Shown piece by piece: positions 43,701 to 53,802 of a stretch of 64,000 bases of DNA. Under the pieces are notes generated by a model. It did no database searches, was not told the origin of the DNA, and saw nothing but the letters and a program-made list of their open reading frames with translations. The stretch lies in NCBI GenBank assembly GCA_034401795.1, contig CM067374.1, positions 98,552,860 through 98,616,859 on the forward strand, in the 5' to 3' direction. This stretch comes from Chaetoderma sp. LZ-2023a. Its lineage: Eukaryota; Mollusca; Caudofoveata; Chaetodermatida; Chaetodermatidae. Both the position numbers and the translations under genes were made by a program. Position 1 is the stretch's first letter, and every line of letters begins with the position of its first letter.

Positions 43701-45059
43701 TAGGTAAATTTATTGGTTTTCATGTAGTCAACTCGTACTCGAATCATTCCATATGATCAGTCGATCTGCACAATTTTGTCTGGTTATTCGGTACCTAGTG
43801 TACCTATAATATGTTGTCAAAATGGCATTGTGCAGCAAATAAAATTCTAAAATTTGAACTTGCTAGGATATTAAGTCATTTACGCATCCGCACGGTTTTC
43901 CTATGAAGGAGAGGCCATTATTTCAGACTATTGTCTTCGCCGGTGCGCAAATGTTGGTATAAAACCATTCTCGTAAAGCTAATGCTAGTCATTCTTATGC
44001 AGGCTTCCAAGGTGAGTGCATAGTAAGTGCCTAGCATAGTTCAATACCAGTTGTATATTTGATATGGTGCAAGTGACAACAAATATATTTTTGTTTACTG
44101 AAAACTGCATCAACAGCTTTCCATCAAATTGGTGTCCATATAATCAGCAGAAAATGCAATTGTCACTAGTTAATATTTTGATTTTAATTTGGCTGAATAT
44201 CATTGTCGCAACAACTTTCAATCAAATTGTTCTCAAAGTAATCAGCAGAGCAGTCAATTTTGCAAGACTTGCTGAAAATATTTCGAGCAACTTTATTGAC
44301 AGTCATTTCTGCCTATGCCAGCAACAGCGTTGTCAATCTTTTTTTCAAAAATTCGGCGGGCTTTGTGTTTTGTTAGCTAACGAGTGCATGTAAAACTAGT
44401 TAGGCCTATGTGATATACAGAATCGAGTCCCAGCATCAGATATGCTCGAAAAATCTTCATTTCATTGCCAATCAGGAGGAAAGCATATTATTTTATTCAC
44501 ACCTATGTCAGAGGCGATCGTGCTTGTGCAGGTGGACTGTTTGGTCTTTGTGAACATATTTCACACTGGAATACGCACGTCAATAAACGTGTTATAAATA
44601 TATTTGTTCTCACTTGCAACATAGAAAATATAAAACTAATATTGAACTATGCTATGCACTTATATGCTCTCACAGTGGAAGCCAGCAGAAGAATGGCTAG
44701 CATTAGCATTACGAGAAAGGTTTCGTACCAATAATTGCACACCGGTGAAGACAATAGAAGCTGAAATAATGGTGCCCGAAAATATCTGTATAAATTGTGC
44801 CTAGAATCCTAATTAGTTAAAGTGTCCATAAAGTAACAAATAGTCCTAAATGTAGCTAAAATATATATCTGTTATGAATAGATGAGAACTTTAAGGAGCC
44901 TAATTTTATCATTATGATGCATCGTCGCACATGGTCTTGCATTTAGATGAATAGATGAGAACTTTAAGGTGCTCAGACAAACAATTTTTTATGGGGCCTA
45001 ATTTTATCATTATGATGCATCGGCGCACAGGGGCCTGCATTTAGGAGATATATATATTA
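43701..45059. other. Intergenic, one tandem duplication, no gene
   Basis: Around 44094-44360 worn hairpin arms (CAACTTTCAATCAAATTGTT) make a 109-codon frame that I reject as coding. GAATAGATGAGAACTTTAAGG occurs at 44876 and 44949 with CCTAATTTTATCATTATGAT after each, a ~75-100-bp tandem duplication. Nothing else recognised. Confidence 0.45.
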
Positions 45060-45568
45060 GTGCTGCTAATCGATTTTAGATGATTGGTCGTTGATCGATT
45101 GAATCAGTGATCAATTATGAAAATTCGTAATCGATAATCGTTATTTTAACAGTGGAAATATATAATTTGAGTGTAACTTGATGTAGGCCTATTGCCAGCA
45201 CACATTCTATATTGTATTTGACTTATATTTTATGAAATCATATGTTTTCTGAACTATAATCTTAGCTAATAAAGTAAACTATGTTGACAATGTTTAACAC
45301 TTTACTAAACAACTACGCCCACGCCCGCTTCAAAACCCCCACCCACACATGCATGCACGCACGCAGGCATGGACGCACGCACGCACATAAATATCCCTCA
45401 TTACTAGTATTCAGTCACGGTAAGTGGATATATAAAACCGAGATGCTACCTTAGTCCCTGTCAGGTTTACACTGTCCAGAATTATGAGAATATCGATCAA
45501 TGATCGATTAACTGATCGATTGAACTGTTGATTAATCGAATACCTAGATAATCGAAAATTAGCAGCAC

Positions 45569-45571
<3 letters not shown>
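45060..45571. mobile_element. MITE with GTGCTGCTAAT terminal repeats
   Basis: Left end GTGCTGCTAATCGATTTT, right end CGAAAATTAGCAGCAC. GATCGATTGAATCAGTGATC and ATCGATTAACTGATCGATTG are inverted subterminal blocks. It contains a GCACGCACGCA stretch (45353-45387). Probably a non-autonomous DNA transposon; superfamily not assigned. Confidence 0.55.

Positions 45572-45631
<60 letters not shown>
45571..45631. repeat. (TA)n microsatellite, left of Tc1 copy 1
   Basis: About 30 TA units ending at the TA target of the transposon. Confidence 0.95.
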
Positions 45632-45634
<3 letters not shown>

Positions 45635-47285
45635 CTGTGCAAAAGTTAAGCACCACCCTATTTTTACGCAAATGCGAGGGTATATTCATGTGCTATGAAG
45701 AAAGCAATAGCATAAACATTTATGTACCCATCCATCTTAGTGCAAGAGGTAATAATGCAACTAGAGGAATGCTGATTATGATGGTGGGGAAACACTGTAT
45801 GTTTTTGTTTGAACTTGAAAACGAGGCCTGAATATGGTTACGTTGACACAACTGACAACTATTGCCCTACAGTTGACACACGTGGCTAGATTGTCATTAA
45901 TGGTGTCTGAAAACGAAGTTTAACATCTGTGCACGAGTTTGAGACTGTCATTATTAATACCGGGTATATCCACCTTGTGCCTGGATGACGGCCTGGACAC
46001 GACGTCTCATGCTGGTCACCAACCGACTGATACGCCATTGTGGTATTCGTTGCCATTCAAGATGGAGTGCGTCTGTTAATTCCTGTAGGTTCTGCACAGG
46101 AGGATCCCTCCTTCTCACCATGTTTCCCAGAATGTCCCAGATATGCTCAATAGGGTTCATGTCAGGGCTCCTTGCTGGCCATGGTAGGGTTTCGATGGCA
46201 TTCTGGCGGAGGTATTCATGCACAGCTCTAGCATGATGTGGTCGGGCGTTGTCATCCATGAATATAGGGTGGGTTCCAGGTGCATGATTTACAAAATGAG
46301 AGACCACAACTCTATCCAGTATGGAATCTTGATATCTTGGTCCATTTAGTGTTCCAGGTACAGTCAACAGATCCAGCTTACAATCAAATGAGATGCACCC
46401 CCATATCATAACGGAACCTCCACCAAATGGAACTTCTTCCATGATGTTACGTTGGTCGTACGCCGTGCGTCTGGACCTCCATACACGAGTTCGACCATCT
46501 GTGGCATGAAGCAGGAACCGACTTTCATCGGACCAGTGTACCCGTCTCCAGGATCTCATGTTCCAGTGTCTTCTTTCGTTGCACCACCTCAGACGCTCCT
46601 CTTTGTGGTGTGCAGTGAGGAGAGGACGTCTGACAGGTCTCCTAGCTTTCATGCCAACAGCATACAGTCTCCTTTTGACGGTAGACATTGACACTCTATT
46701 GCGCGTTTCCCATTGCTGGCTGAGCACTCTGCTGTTGGTGAATGGAGATCTCCTAACAAGGCGTACTAGGGCTCGATCATCACGGGCAGTAGTCTTCTTC
46801 GGTCTTCCAGATCTAGGCATGTCCTTCACCTCGTTAGTTTGCCCATGTTTTGCAATCAAACGACTGATTACAGTATGGTTAATGTTCAGCTGTCTGCCAA
46901 TCTCTCTGCATGACATACCAGTGGTATGCATGCCTATTATTTGCCATTTCACACGATCACTTAACCTTCGTCTTGCCATAGCGGTTCACAATCAAGAGCT
47001 AATTCTCTCTGTACAAATAAACCACGGTCATGAACACAAAATTCCTAATCTTGTCGCCTAAATCTGTATGTAATGTTCTACACCTCAAACTGGATTTTTA
47101 CATAACTGAACATGTGTGCTGTTTCCCGCCACGCACGGACATCAAGCGGCGTGAAGTCATGCATGCATGTGCATTTCGTACTTGGAATTATGTCAGCTAA
47201 CGCGGGGACAAAAAGTATGGCAGCCTAGTTGTACCATCATGTTTCTACGTTCTATTGTTTTTGCTGGTGCTTAACTTTTGCACAG

Positions 47286-47288
<3 letters not shown>
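45632..47288 (-). mobile_element. Tc1-type transposon, copy 1, full length
   Basis: 1,657 bp between terminal inverted repeats of 24 bp starting CACCTGTGCAAAAGTTAAGC, each bordered by TA, the Tc1/mariner target duplication. It carries one uninterrupted transposase gene. Both flanks are (TA)n, so the insertion went into, or seeded, a TA microsatellite. Nearly identical to copy 2 at 52025-53681 in sequence and exactly equal in length. Confidence 0.92.
45954..46979 (-). CDS. Tc1-type transposase, 341 aa, copy 1
   Basis: Cut-and-paste transposase acting on the element's own inverted repeats. The N-terminal ~115 residues hold two helix-turn-helix regions (WQIIGMHTTGMSCREIGRQL; then SMSTVKRRLYAVGM) joined by an AT-hook-like GRPKK at 58-62. 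The catalytic part has D151 (HWSDESRF), D243 (FMDDNARPH) and E278 (SPDMNPIEHIWD), with 34 residues between the last two, i.e. DD34E, the Tc1 signature. Full family length (about 340 aa), no stop or frameshift. Start ATG is the first of the frame and lies 309 bp inside the right end. It differs from copy 2 at eight residues (9, 55, 108, 176, 214, 215, 227, 249), none catalytic. Likely recently active. Confidence 0.93.
   Translation of the reverse strand: MARRRLSDRVKWQIIGMHTTGMSCREIGRQLNINHTVISRLIAKHGQTNEVKDMPRSGRPKKTTARDDRALVRLVRRSPFTNSRVLSQQWETRNRVSMSTVKRRLYAVGMKARRPVRRPLLTAHHKEERLRWCNERRHWNMRSWRRVHWSDESRFLLHATDGRTRVWRSRRTAYDQRNIMEEVPFGGGSVMIWGCISFDCKLDLLTVPGTLNGPRYQDSILDRVVVSHFVNHAPGTHPIFMDDNARPHHARAVHEYLRQNAIETLPWPARSPDMNPIEHIWDILGNMVRRRDPPVQNLQELTDALHLEWQRIPQWRISRLVTSMRRRVQAVIQAQGGYTRY

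Positions 47289-47343
<55 letters not shown>
47289..47343. repeat. (TA)n microsatellite, right of Tc1 copy 1
   Basis: About 27 TA units directly after the terminal repeat. Confidence 0.95.
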
Positions 47344-47346
<3 letters not shown>

Positions 47347-48195
47347 GGCTCCCGAAATGGCCATATTGTCCGGACATGTCCGGGAAACATTCTCAATGTC
47401 ACAGGGCCTAATTTTATCATTTCCAGGAAACATTCTCAATGTCCGGTAGTATATAAGAGCAGCCGGACATCTAGACAGGTTTTTGCAATCGTGCAGACCA
47501 AAAAATCTATATTTACAGTCGGAAATATCATCGAAATCATGATACTTCCTTGTATAAACCGACTCCTATCGACAACAAATTTTTATCAAATCGGTCACCA
47601 TTAACCGGATTGGATAAAATGCATAATACTTGATCACCATGACGTTATAATCATATATAGACAATCTAAAAATAGAGGCACGGCCTCTTCGAGAATACAC
47701 CTTTAATGTATTGACAGGCCATCTTATTACGTCATCACAATGACTAGACTGTTACACAGACTCTACTTCGGAGACCAGACAGATCGGGACCCATTCTGTC
47801 TCTGTAGTGGATAGTAAAAGCAACACTGTGGATTGTGTTGATTTTGGTACCATCTTTACCTCTGTATCGCTAGCTTGATATAGACATTAAAATCGACTCG
47901 ATCCACCCCAGGGTGTGAAATCAACATCCACACAATGTCAGCAAATTCTCAACGTCATTTTGTGTGTGAATGATGTGCGACAGATTTGAATTTTACGACG
48001 AATTCCGAGGGATTATTTTTCTGTTAACTACTTGTCATACAGACTGCTATAGGCTTTATATCATCTCGTTTTACGTGAATTAATATTGTTTGGTATGAAA
48101 AGAGTTGCCTCAAGACCACTGCAGATGCCAGTTTGGGCCGGCTTGGCCATTAAAGGGGTAAAGGATATTTAAACATATTATTGACATTGTTTTAG
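47344..48195. other. Intergenic; short duplication, no gene
   Basis: GGAAACATTCTCAATGTC occurs twice (47382 and 47426), and CCTAATTTTATCATT links to the repeats near 44892 and 44998. CAGGGCTCCCGAAATGGCC at 47344 resembles a hAT-type end, without a partner. At 48110-48170 half a MITE family 2 (GCCATTAAAGGGGTAAAGG). Confidence 0.4.
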
Positions 48196-48313
48196 CACGA
48201 AACATGGAAAGGGCATATAATTATAATTATGCTTACTCGAGCAATGGTTTTCCTACTGAGGTAAACGCACTGCCACCAACCATCAACACCTGGAAGAGAA
48301 GCACAAAACAGAG
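48196..48313 (+). CDS. Candidate internal exon, function unknown
   Basis: AG acceptor after ttgacattgtttt, donor CAGAG/GTATGT at 48314. The 118-bp exon enters in phase 1 and leaves in phase 2. The frame encodes about 39 residues, polar and tyrosine/asparagine-rich (RAYNYNYAYSSNG ... NTWKRSTKQ), without a domain I recognise. The phase-1 entry is the same as in the zinc-finger exons but this one continues to a further exon. No neighbouring exon found; it may be chance. Confidence 0.35.
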
Positions 48314-48354
48314 GTATGTTCAAAGCCAGTTTAACTCTCAATCGAGGAATTCAT

Positions 48355-48580
48355 TTCTAGCTACATGTATGTCCCGCCCTTTTCTAGCTAAGTTCTACCT
48401 ACTTTTTTACACATGTTGGAAGCAATTGGAAACTATAAAACCTGATTTGCAGGTATCTGAATTTTAAGGTAAATATACAGGTAAGCTGTTCAGTATTTTG
48501 AAAATAATTTGATTGAGATCTATTCTACAGCAACAACAGGTTCTAGTTGAATTAGTTTAAAAAATTCACCAATTTTCTTG
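48355..48580 (+). mobile_element. MITE family 1 fragment
   Basis: ATGTCCCGCCCTTTTCTAGC, then GGTAAGCTGTTCAGTATTTT and a worn hairpin. Immediately before a better copy. Confidence 0.5.
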
Positions 48581-48595
48581 CATAGCTGTCTTGGT

Positions 48596-48963
48596 ATGGA
48601 CCTTTCCAGTTTTAGTTGTGCCCCACCCATTCCAGCTAGGTGCCACCCACACCTTGCTCGTGTTGAGATCGATCGATCACTGACCTCCCTGACTATCAAT
48701 GTCTAGAAAACTGTACAGGTAAGCTGTTGCATATTTTGAAACAAATTTGATTCGGTGCTGTTGCTCTTTCAAAATATTCAACAGCATCTTTATTAAATAG
48801 TAAAGACATACAATTTGTGAAACAACGCTTAGTCTGTCACCAATTATGCGTTTGTGACATACTTATCTGCGTCATTCATGACATCATTGGATATGAAGTC
48901 ATCGTACACGTCACATGGTTGATTATGATGTCATGTGATGGATGGATAAACTGGAAATGTCCA
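48596..48963 (+). mobile_element. MITE family 1, hairpin arm deleted
   Basis: TGGACCTTTCCAGTTTTAGT to AACTGGAAATGTCCA. Most of the inner part of the hairpin is gone (GTGCTGTTGCTCTTTCAAAA), showing that the stem can be lost. Confidence 0.7.
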
Positions 48964-50164
48964 TTGAGACACTAGTATTTCAAGGTCTAAGGTGTTAAAG
49001 CCAGGAACAGAATTGAGTCAAATTAATCTTAAAATACCAAAGTATCCCTTCAGTAATATAAGGGGGCAGCTACAAAATCTGGAATAGTAAGGAACTTTTT
49101 CACGACCGCATAATTCTTCAGATGTGTTCGTACGTCACAATCCACTAGCCATCTAACGTGAGTTCTTCACCATTCTTGAGTATGATTCACATCAGTTATA
49201 TCGTCTGTGGCTAACCACCAAGCAGCAACTTCAGAATCGCGCCATCTTGCGCCGCAATCATGTGACGTTTCAACTACAGTGACGCTAGGACATTTTTGTG
49301 CCGATGACTAATAGGTTTTGTAACAATATTGTTTTACCATTTTTAATAGCTACTGATTACTTTCATGTACCACAAGGTCGGATATGACCTTTATTTTATA
49401 TTTTATATCTTTTATTGTATATATTTATTTCATTTATGCACTGATGACTAACAGGCACGGCAAAGTCGGTTGTGACTTCATATTTTTACTGTATTGTATA
49501 GTTTGTAATATGGCAGTAGCCATCCAAGTTGATACTTTTTGTTTAGTTATTCATATTCTACAACAATACTTGGACCACATTCCGCTTAGGTTACACTATA
49601 CACCCACAACAAACACACCACCTTATTTCTCCCCTACAGCAACAATTTTTCACTAGGGTCGTGACATGTGGCCAGTAAACCTAACTATGTTAGCTCAGTA
49701 GGATAGATTTAAAAGTAGCTAGTGACGACTACTCGATAGGAGACAGTTTGTGTAAAGCCTCTTTTCCGGGAGCTGCGGATCCATTATACCCCTCGCACTG
49801 GCAAGTTTATATAAATTGGCCACCTACCATAGGGCCTCCTAAATTCTTTATAATGGGTAATTGTCTCTTCCTACGCTTCTCCGGCCACCTGACCTAATAA
49901 TTGTCTGGATTCCCTCCGCCACTTTGGTTAGAACTGACTTAAGAAACTATTGGGGTTTCAGAGTGGTTAGAATCAAAGTGTCAATGACCCCCCCCCCCCC
50001 CCCCGTATCTTCGCTTAGACTTTATGCCAAAGTAGGAATCACTGCGAAAACATAATTATGTTAGCCTGACCAAGCAGTGCATTCTTTCAGCCAACTGCTT
50101 TAATGCTAAAGCAGATAAACGTTAGCTCCAGGGAGCGGATCTCACATGGTCCGCTCTTGAAATG
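48964..50164. other. Intergenic, no gene recognised
   Basis: AT-rich frame 49384-49656 begins FILYFISFIVYIYFIYA, a composition artefact of TTTTAT runs. A poly-C run (about 17 C) lies at 49987-50004. No domain, RNA gene or family repeat seen. Confidence 0.4.
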
Positions 50165-50466
50165 CTAGGTGACGGATAAAGACACATTGCCATCTACCTC
50201 TACAGTGACTGGGTGTGGCCTTTGATCCCTCCACGCCTTCACAGGAAGGTCACCATAGTTGGATATCTGTTTCTTCCTCCCCACCGTAAATAGATGTGTG
50301 CTTTCTAAAAATTCTTGTGTAATGTGACTTGTCCCCGTGTTGTTATTTGTGGTCATGCTGCGGTATACGGAGGGATTGTTATTTGATTCCATGCTGTCGG
50401 TCTGAGGCGGATGCTCTGTGGTGGTGTCCATAGCGGGCACCAAGCATTCTCGCCAGGCAGACCTTT
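50165..50466 (-). CDS. Candidate terminal exon, function unknown
   Basis: Minus strand: acceptor ctatattttacag just before 50466, phase-1 entry (two bases then AGG TCT GCC), about 100 residues without a stop to TAG at 50165-50167. Composition is polar, Thr/Asn/Ser-rich at first (TTTEHPPQTDSMESNNNPSV), then more mixed (GRKKQISNYGDLPVKAWRD ... VEVDGNVSLSVT). No domain recognised. The start in the same phase as the zinc-finger exons but on the other strand is curious. It might be a real last exon or a chance frame. Confidence 0.4.
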
Positions 50467-51081
50467 CTGTAAAATATAGGAAAACACAAAGCCACTTGCG
50501 GCCTAAACGTTGAACTTATAGACCTAACAACAAACTGTTAGAGTAGGTTCTAACAAGAAGGCCTACAAAAATGAAGCGGCATCTACTAAATCAGTATCTT
50601 TAATCCACATAAGGTGATGGTGTTGAATTCTGGGGAAATCATCCACTCAACCTTCATGTAAACCAGTGTGCATCCAGATAATTTTTAATTACACTAGGTT
50701 GATTAATTTTCTCACTCTTAGCATTGTTTGAATAGGAGAGTGGCCATTTTCCCCATCTCTCCTCCTCCACTTCGGCATTCTAGGCATTTTCCTGTGACGG
50801 AGGCCCACGCAAGGCACTTTCCTCTCGCAGCCAAAAAGCTTGGCCGGCCTGAGATTAATTTAGTTTATATTAAACCTGCTAAAGTAGCCACGCTAGGACC
50901 CTCCTTTGCGGGAATACCTCACAGATTATACCGATGAGAGATCACTGAGGTGCCTGTGGCGAGGATAAAAAAACCCCAAAACATTCGATCTTACATACTT
51001 AAAACTCCTTAGTAGCAAACGAGTACGATTTTTTAGCTCTAATATATTCATTTTTCATGTCTCACTTCTAAATTAATAATT
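50467..51081. other. Intergenic, no gene recognised
   Basis: A 69-codon frame at 50728-50937 has no domain. No repeat family recognised. Confidence 0.4.
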
Positions 51082-51350
51082 ATGGACCGACATAACGGTG
51101 ACAAAAACAGCCGGGATGAAACAGTATGGTTTAGCTTCCTCGACAATGGTCGCAGGGCCCCACTGGAACGTGATCATTCCACCGAGTCTAGAGGTCGGTC
51201 GTTGTGGAGTCCAGAGAGATATGATTTTGCTTCCGTATCCCTGAGGCTAGCTAACCAGCATCTTCAGACCGACGCACCATGTACCTGCGGTGCCAAGGAA
51301 CAGGATGAATTTTTGGAGCAGTGCGTGCCCCTGGAGGCTGCAACATCATC
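51082..51350 (+). pseudogene. Possible LINE tail fragment with cysteine knuckle
   Basis: Reads ... LRLANQHLQTDAPCTCGAKEQ, then DEFLEQCVPLE: a C-X-C-G-X-(D/E)Q...C arrangement like the LINE knuckle at 28181-28702, with the expected His replaced. Upstream residues do not match anything I know. It adjoins reverse transcriptase pieces. Confidence 0.35.
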
Positions 51351-51365
51351 CTCTCCTTCTATTTG

Positions 51366-51480
51366 CTTATATATCTTGGTGTCATCTGCAAATAAGTATG
51401 TCGATATATTAATGACTTACCAGATGGTGTCGAGGTATCGACATACTTATATATATAGCGTCCTGGGACCGATACTCTGT
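51366..51480. pseudogene. Fold-back reverse transcriptase fragments
   Basis: Minus strand 51404-51374 reads TYLFADDT (the RT active-site box). Plus strand 51406-51449 reads INDLPDGVEVSTYL, the stretch that should come before that box. Plus 51459-51484 reads SVLGPILCVIY, which should precede INDLP. Arms AAGTATGTCGATA (51394-51406) and TATCGACATACTT (51436-51448) are a perfect 13-bp inverted repeat. So a LINE segment is inverted and scrambled here. Confidence 0.6.
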
Positions 51481-51641
<161 letters not shown>

Positions 51642-51684
51642 CACAGAGATGGGACCGATACTGTGTTATATATATATATATATA

Positions 51685-52013
51685 CACCTGTGCAAAAGTT
51701 AAGCACCACCCTATTTTTACGCACATGCGAGGGTATATTCATGTGCTATGAAGAAAGCAATAGCATAAACATTTATGTACCCATCCATCTTAGTGCAAGA
51801 GGTAATAATGCAACTAGAGGAATGCTGATTATGATGGTGGGGAAACACTGTATGTTTTTGTTTGAACTTGAAAACGAGGCCTGAATATGGTTACGTTGAC
51901 ACAACTGACAACTATTGCCCTACAGTTGACACACGTGGCTAGATTGTCATTAATGGTGTCTGAAAACGAAGTTTAACATCTGTGCACGAGTTTGAGACTG
52001 TCATTATTAATAC
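51685..52013 (-). mobile_element. Orphan Tc1 end (329 bp), inverted relative to copy 2
   Basis: Starts with the 24-bp terminal repeat (CACCTGTGCAAAAGTTAAGC) and continues through the region downstream of the transposase, stopping at ATTATTAATAC, right at the transposase stop codon. It equals 45632-45960 of copy 1 in length. Diagnostic bases (GAAGTTTAAC, CACGTGGCTAG) agree with copy 1 and not with adjacent copy 2 (cctcgtt, cacgtgactag after inversion). So it derives from another insertion. Confidence 0.85.
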
Positions 52014-52024
52014 ATATATATATA

Positions 52025-53681
52025 CACCTGTGCAAAAGTTAAGCACCAGCAAAAACAATAGAACGTAGAAACATGATGGTACAACTAGGCTGCCATACTT
52101 TTTGTCCCCGCGTTAGCTGACATAATTCCAAGTACGAAATGCACATGCATGCATGACTTCACGCCGCTTGATGTCTGTGCGTGGCGGGAAACAGCACACG
52201 TGTTCAGTTATGTAAAAGTCCAGTTTGAGGTGTAGAACATTACATACAGATTTAGGCGACAAGATTAGGAATTTTGTGTTCATGACCGTGGTTTATTTGT
52301 ACAGAGAGAATTAGCTCTTGATTGTGAACCGCTATGGCAAGACGAAGGTTAAGTGATCATGTGAAATGGCAAATCATAGGCATGCATACCACTGGTATGT
52401 CATGCAGAGAGATTGGCAGACAGCTGAACATTAACCATACTGTAATCAGTCGTTTGATTGCAAAACATGGGCAAACTAACGAGGTGAAGGACATGTCTAG
52501 ATCTGGAAGACCGAAGAAGACTACTGCCCGTGATGATCGAGCCCTAGTACGCCTTGTTAGGAGATCTCCATTCACCAACAGCAGAGTGCTCAGCCAGCAA
52601 TGGGAAACGCGCAATAGAGTGTCAATGTCTACCGTCAAAAGGAGACTGTATGCTGCTGGCATGAAAGCTAGGAGACCTGTCAGACGTCCTCTCCTCACTG
52701 CACACCACAAAGAGGAGCGTCTGAGGTGGTGCAACGAAAGAAGACACTGGAACATGAGATCCTGGAGACGGGTACACTGGTCCGATGAAAGTCGGTTCCT
52801 GCTTCATGCCACAGATGGTCGAACTCGTGTATGGAGGTCCAGACGCACGGCATACGACCGACGTAACATCATGGAAGAAGTTCCATTTGGTGGAGGTTCC
52901 GTTATGATATGGGGGTGCATCTCATTTGATTGTAAGCTGGATCTGTTGACTGTACCTGGAACACTAAATGGACAAATATATCAAGATTCCATACTGGATA
53001 GAGTTGTGGTCCCTCATTTTGTAAATCATGCACCTGGAACCCACCCTATATTCATGGATGACAACGCCCGACCACATCGTGCTAGAGCTGTGCATGAATA
53101 CCTCCGCCAGAATGCCATCGAAACCCTACCATGGCCAGCAAGGAGCCCTGACATGAACCCTATTGAGCATATCTGGGACATTCTGGGAAACATGGTGAGA
53201 AGGAGGGATCCTCCTGTGCAGAACCTACAGGAATTAACAGACGCACTCCATCTTGAATGGCAACGAATACCACAATGGCGTATCAGTCGGTTGGTGACCA
53301 GCATGAGACGTCGTGTCCAGGCCGTCATCCAGGCACAAGGTGGATATACCCGGTATTAATAATGACAGTCTCAAACTCGTGCACAGATGTTAAACCTCGT
53401 TTTCAGACACCATTAATGACAATCTAGTCACGTGTGTCAACTGTAGGGCAATAGTTGTCAGTTGTGTCAACGTAACCATATTCAGGCCTCGTTTTCAAGT
53501 TCAAACAAAAACATACAGTGTTTCCCCACCATCATAATCAGCATTCCTCTAGTTGCATTATTACCTCTTGCACTAAGATGGATGGGTACATAAATGTTTA
53601 TGCTATTGCTTTCTTCATAGCACATGAATATACCCTCGCATGTGCGTAAAAATAGGGTGGTGCTTAACTTTTGCACAGGTG
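52025..53681 (+). mobile_element. Tc1-type transposon, copy 2, full length
   Basis: 1,657 bp, TA-bordered 24-bp inverted repeats (CACCTGTGCAAAAGTTAAGC at left). Inserted in TA-rich DNA between the orphan end and a reverse transcriptase remnant. Intact transposase. Confidence 0.92.
52334..53359 (+). CDS. Tc1-type transposase, 341 aa, copy 2
   Basis: DD34E transposase with D151, D243 and E278 in the contexts HWSDESRF, FMDDNARPH and NPIEHIWD. Paired helix-turn-helix DNA-binding half at residues ~6-110. Compared with copy 1 it has R9H, P55S, V108A, Q176R, P214Q, R215I, S227P and H249R. Full length, no break; the start ATG is 309 bp from the left end as in copy 1. Most other ORFs on either strand here are shadows. 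Confidence 0.93.
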   Translation: MARRRLSDHVKWQIIGMHTTGMSCREIGRQLNINHTVISRLIAKHGQTNEVKDMSRSGRPKKTTARDDRALVRLVRRSPFTNSRVLSQQWETRNRVSMSTVKRRLYAAGMKARRPVRRPLLTAHHKEERLRWCNERRHWNMRSWRRVHWSDESRFLLHATDGRTRVWRSRRTAYDRRNIMEEVPFGGGSVMIWGCISFDCKLDLLTVPGTLNGQIYQDSILDRVVVPHFVNHAPGTHPIFMDDNARPHRARAVHEYLRQNAIETLPWPARSPDMNPIEHIWDILGNMVRRRDPPVQNLQELTDALHLEWQRIPQWRISRLVTSMRRRVQAVIQAQGGYTRY

Positions 53682-53802
53682 TATATATATGTATATATAT
53701 ATTTATATATATATATAACACAGAGTATCGGTATGTATATATATATATATATAACACAGAGTATCGGTATGTATATATATATATATAACACAGAGTATCG
53801 GT
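53682..53802. repeat. Three tandem units inside a reverse transcriptase remnant
   Basis: AACACAGAGTATCGGTATG followed by (TA)n starts at 53717, 53753 and 53787 (period 34-36). The unit is the antisense of the RT stretch PILCVIY joined to TA, so microsatellite growth copied part of the gene. Confidence 0.75.

Noticed and set aside
44064-44393. 109-codon plus ORF, hydrophobic at first
   Set aside because: Made of worn MITE hairpin arms; no splice signals, no domain.
46558-47061. 167-codon ORF opposite Tc1 copy 1 (and 52357-52755 opposite copy 2)
   Set aside because: Antisense shadow of the transposase; present in both copies only because the transposase is.
49384-49656. ORF with an apparent membrane segment
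   Set aside because: Hydrophobic stretch comes from TTTTAT-rich DNA; no other sign of a gene.
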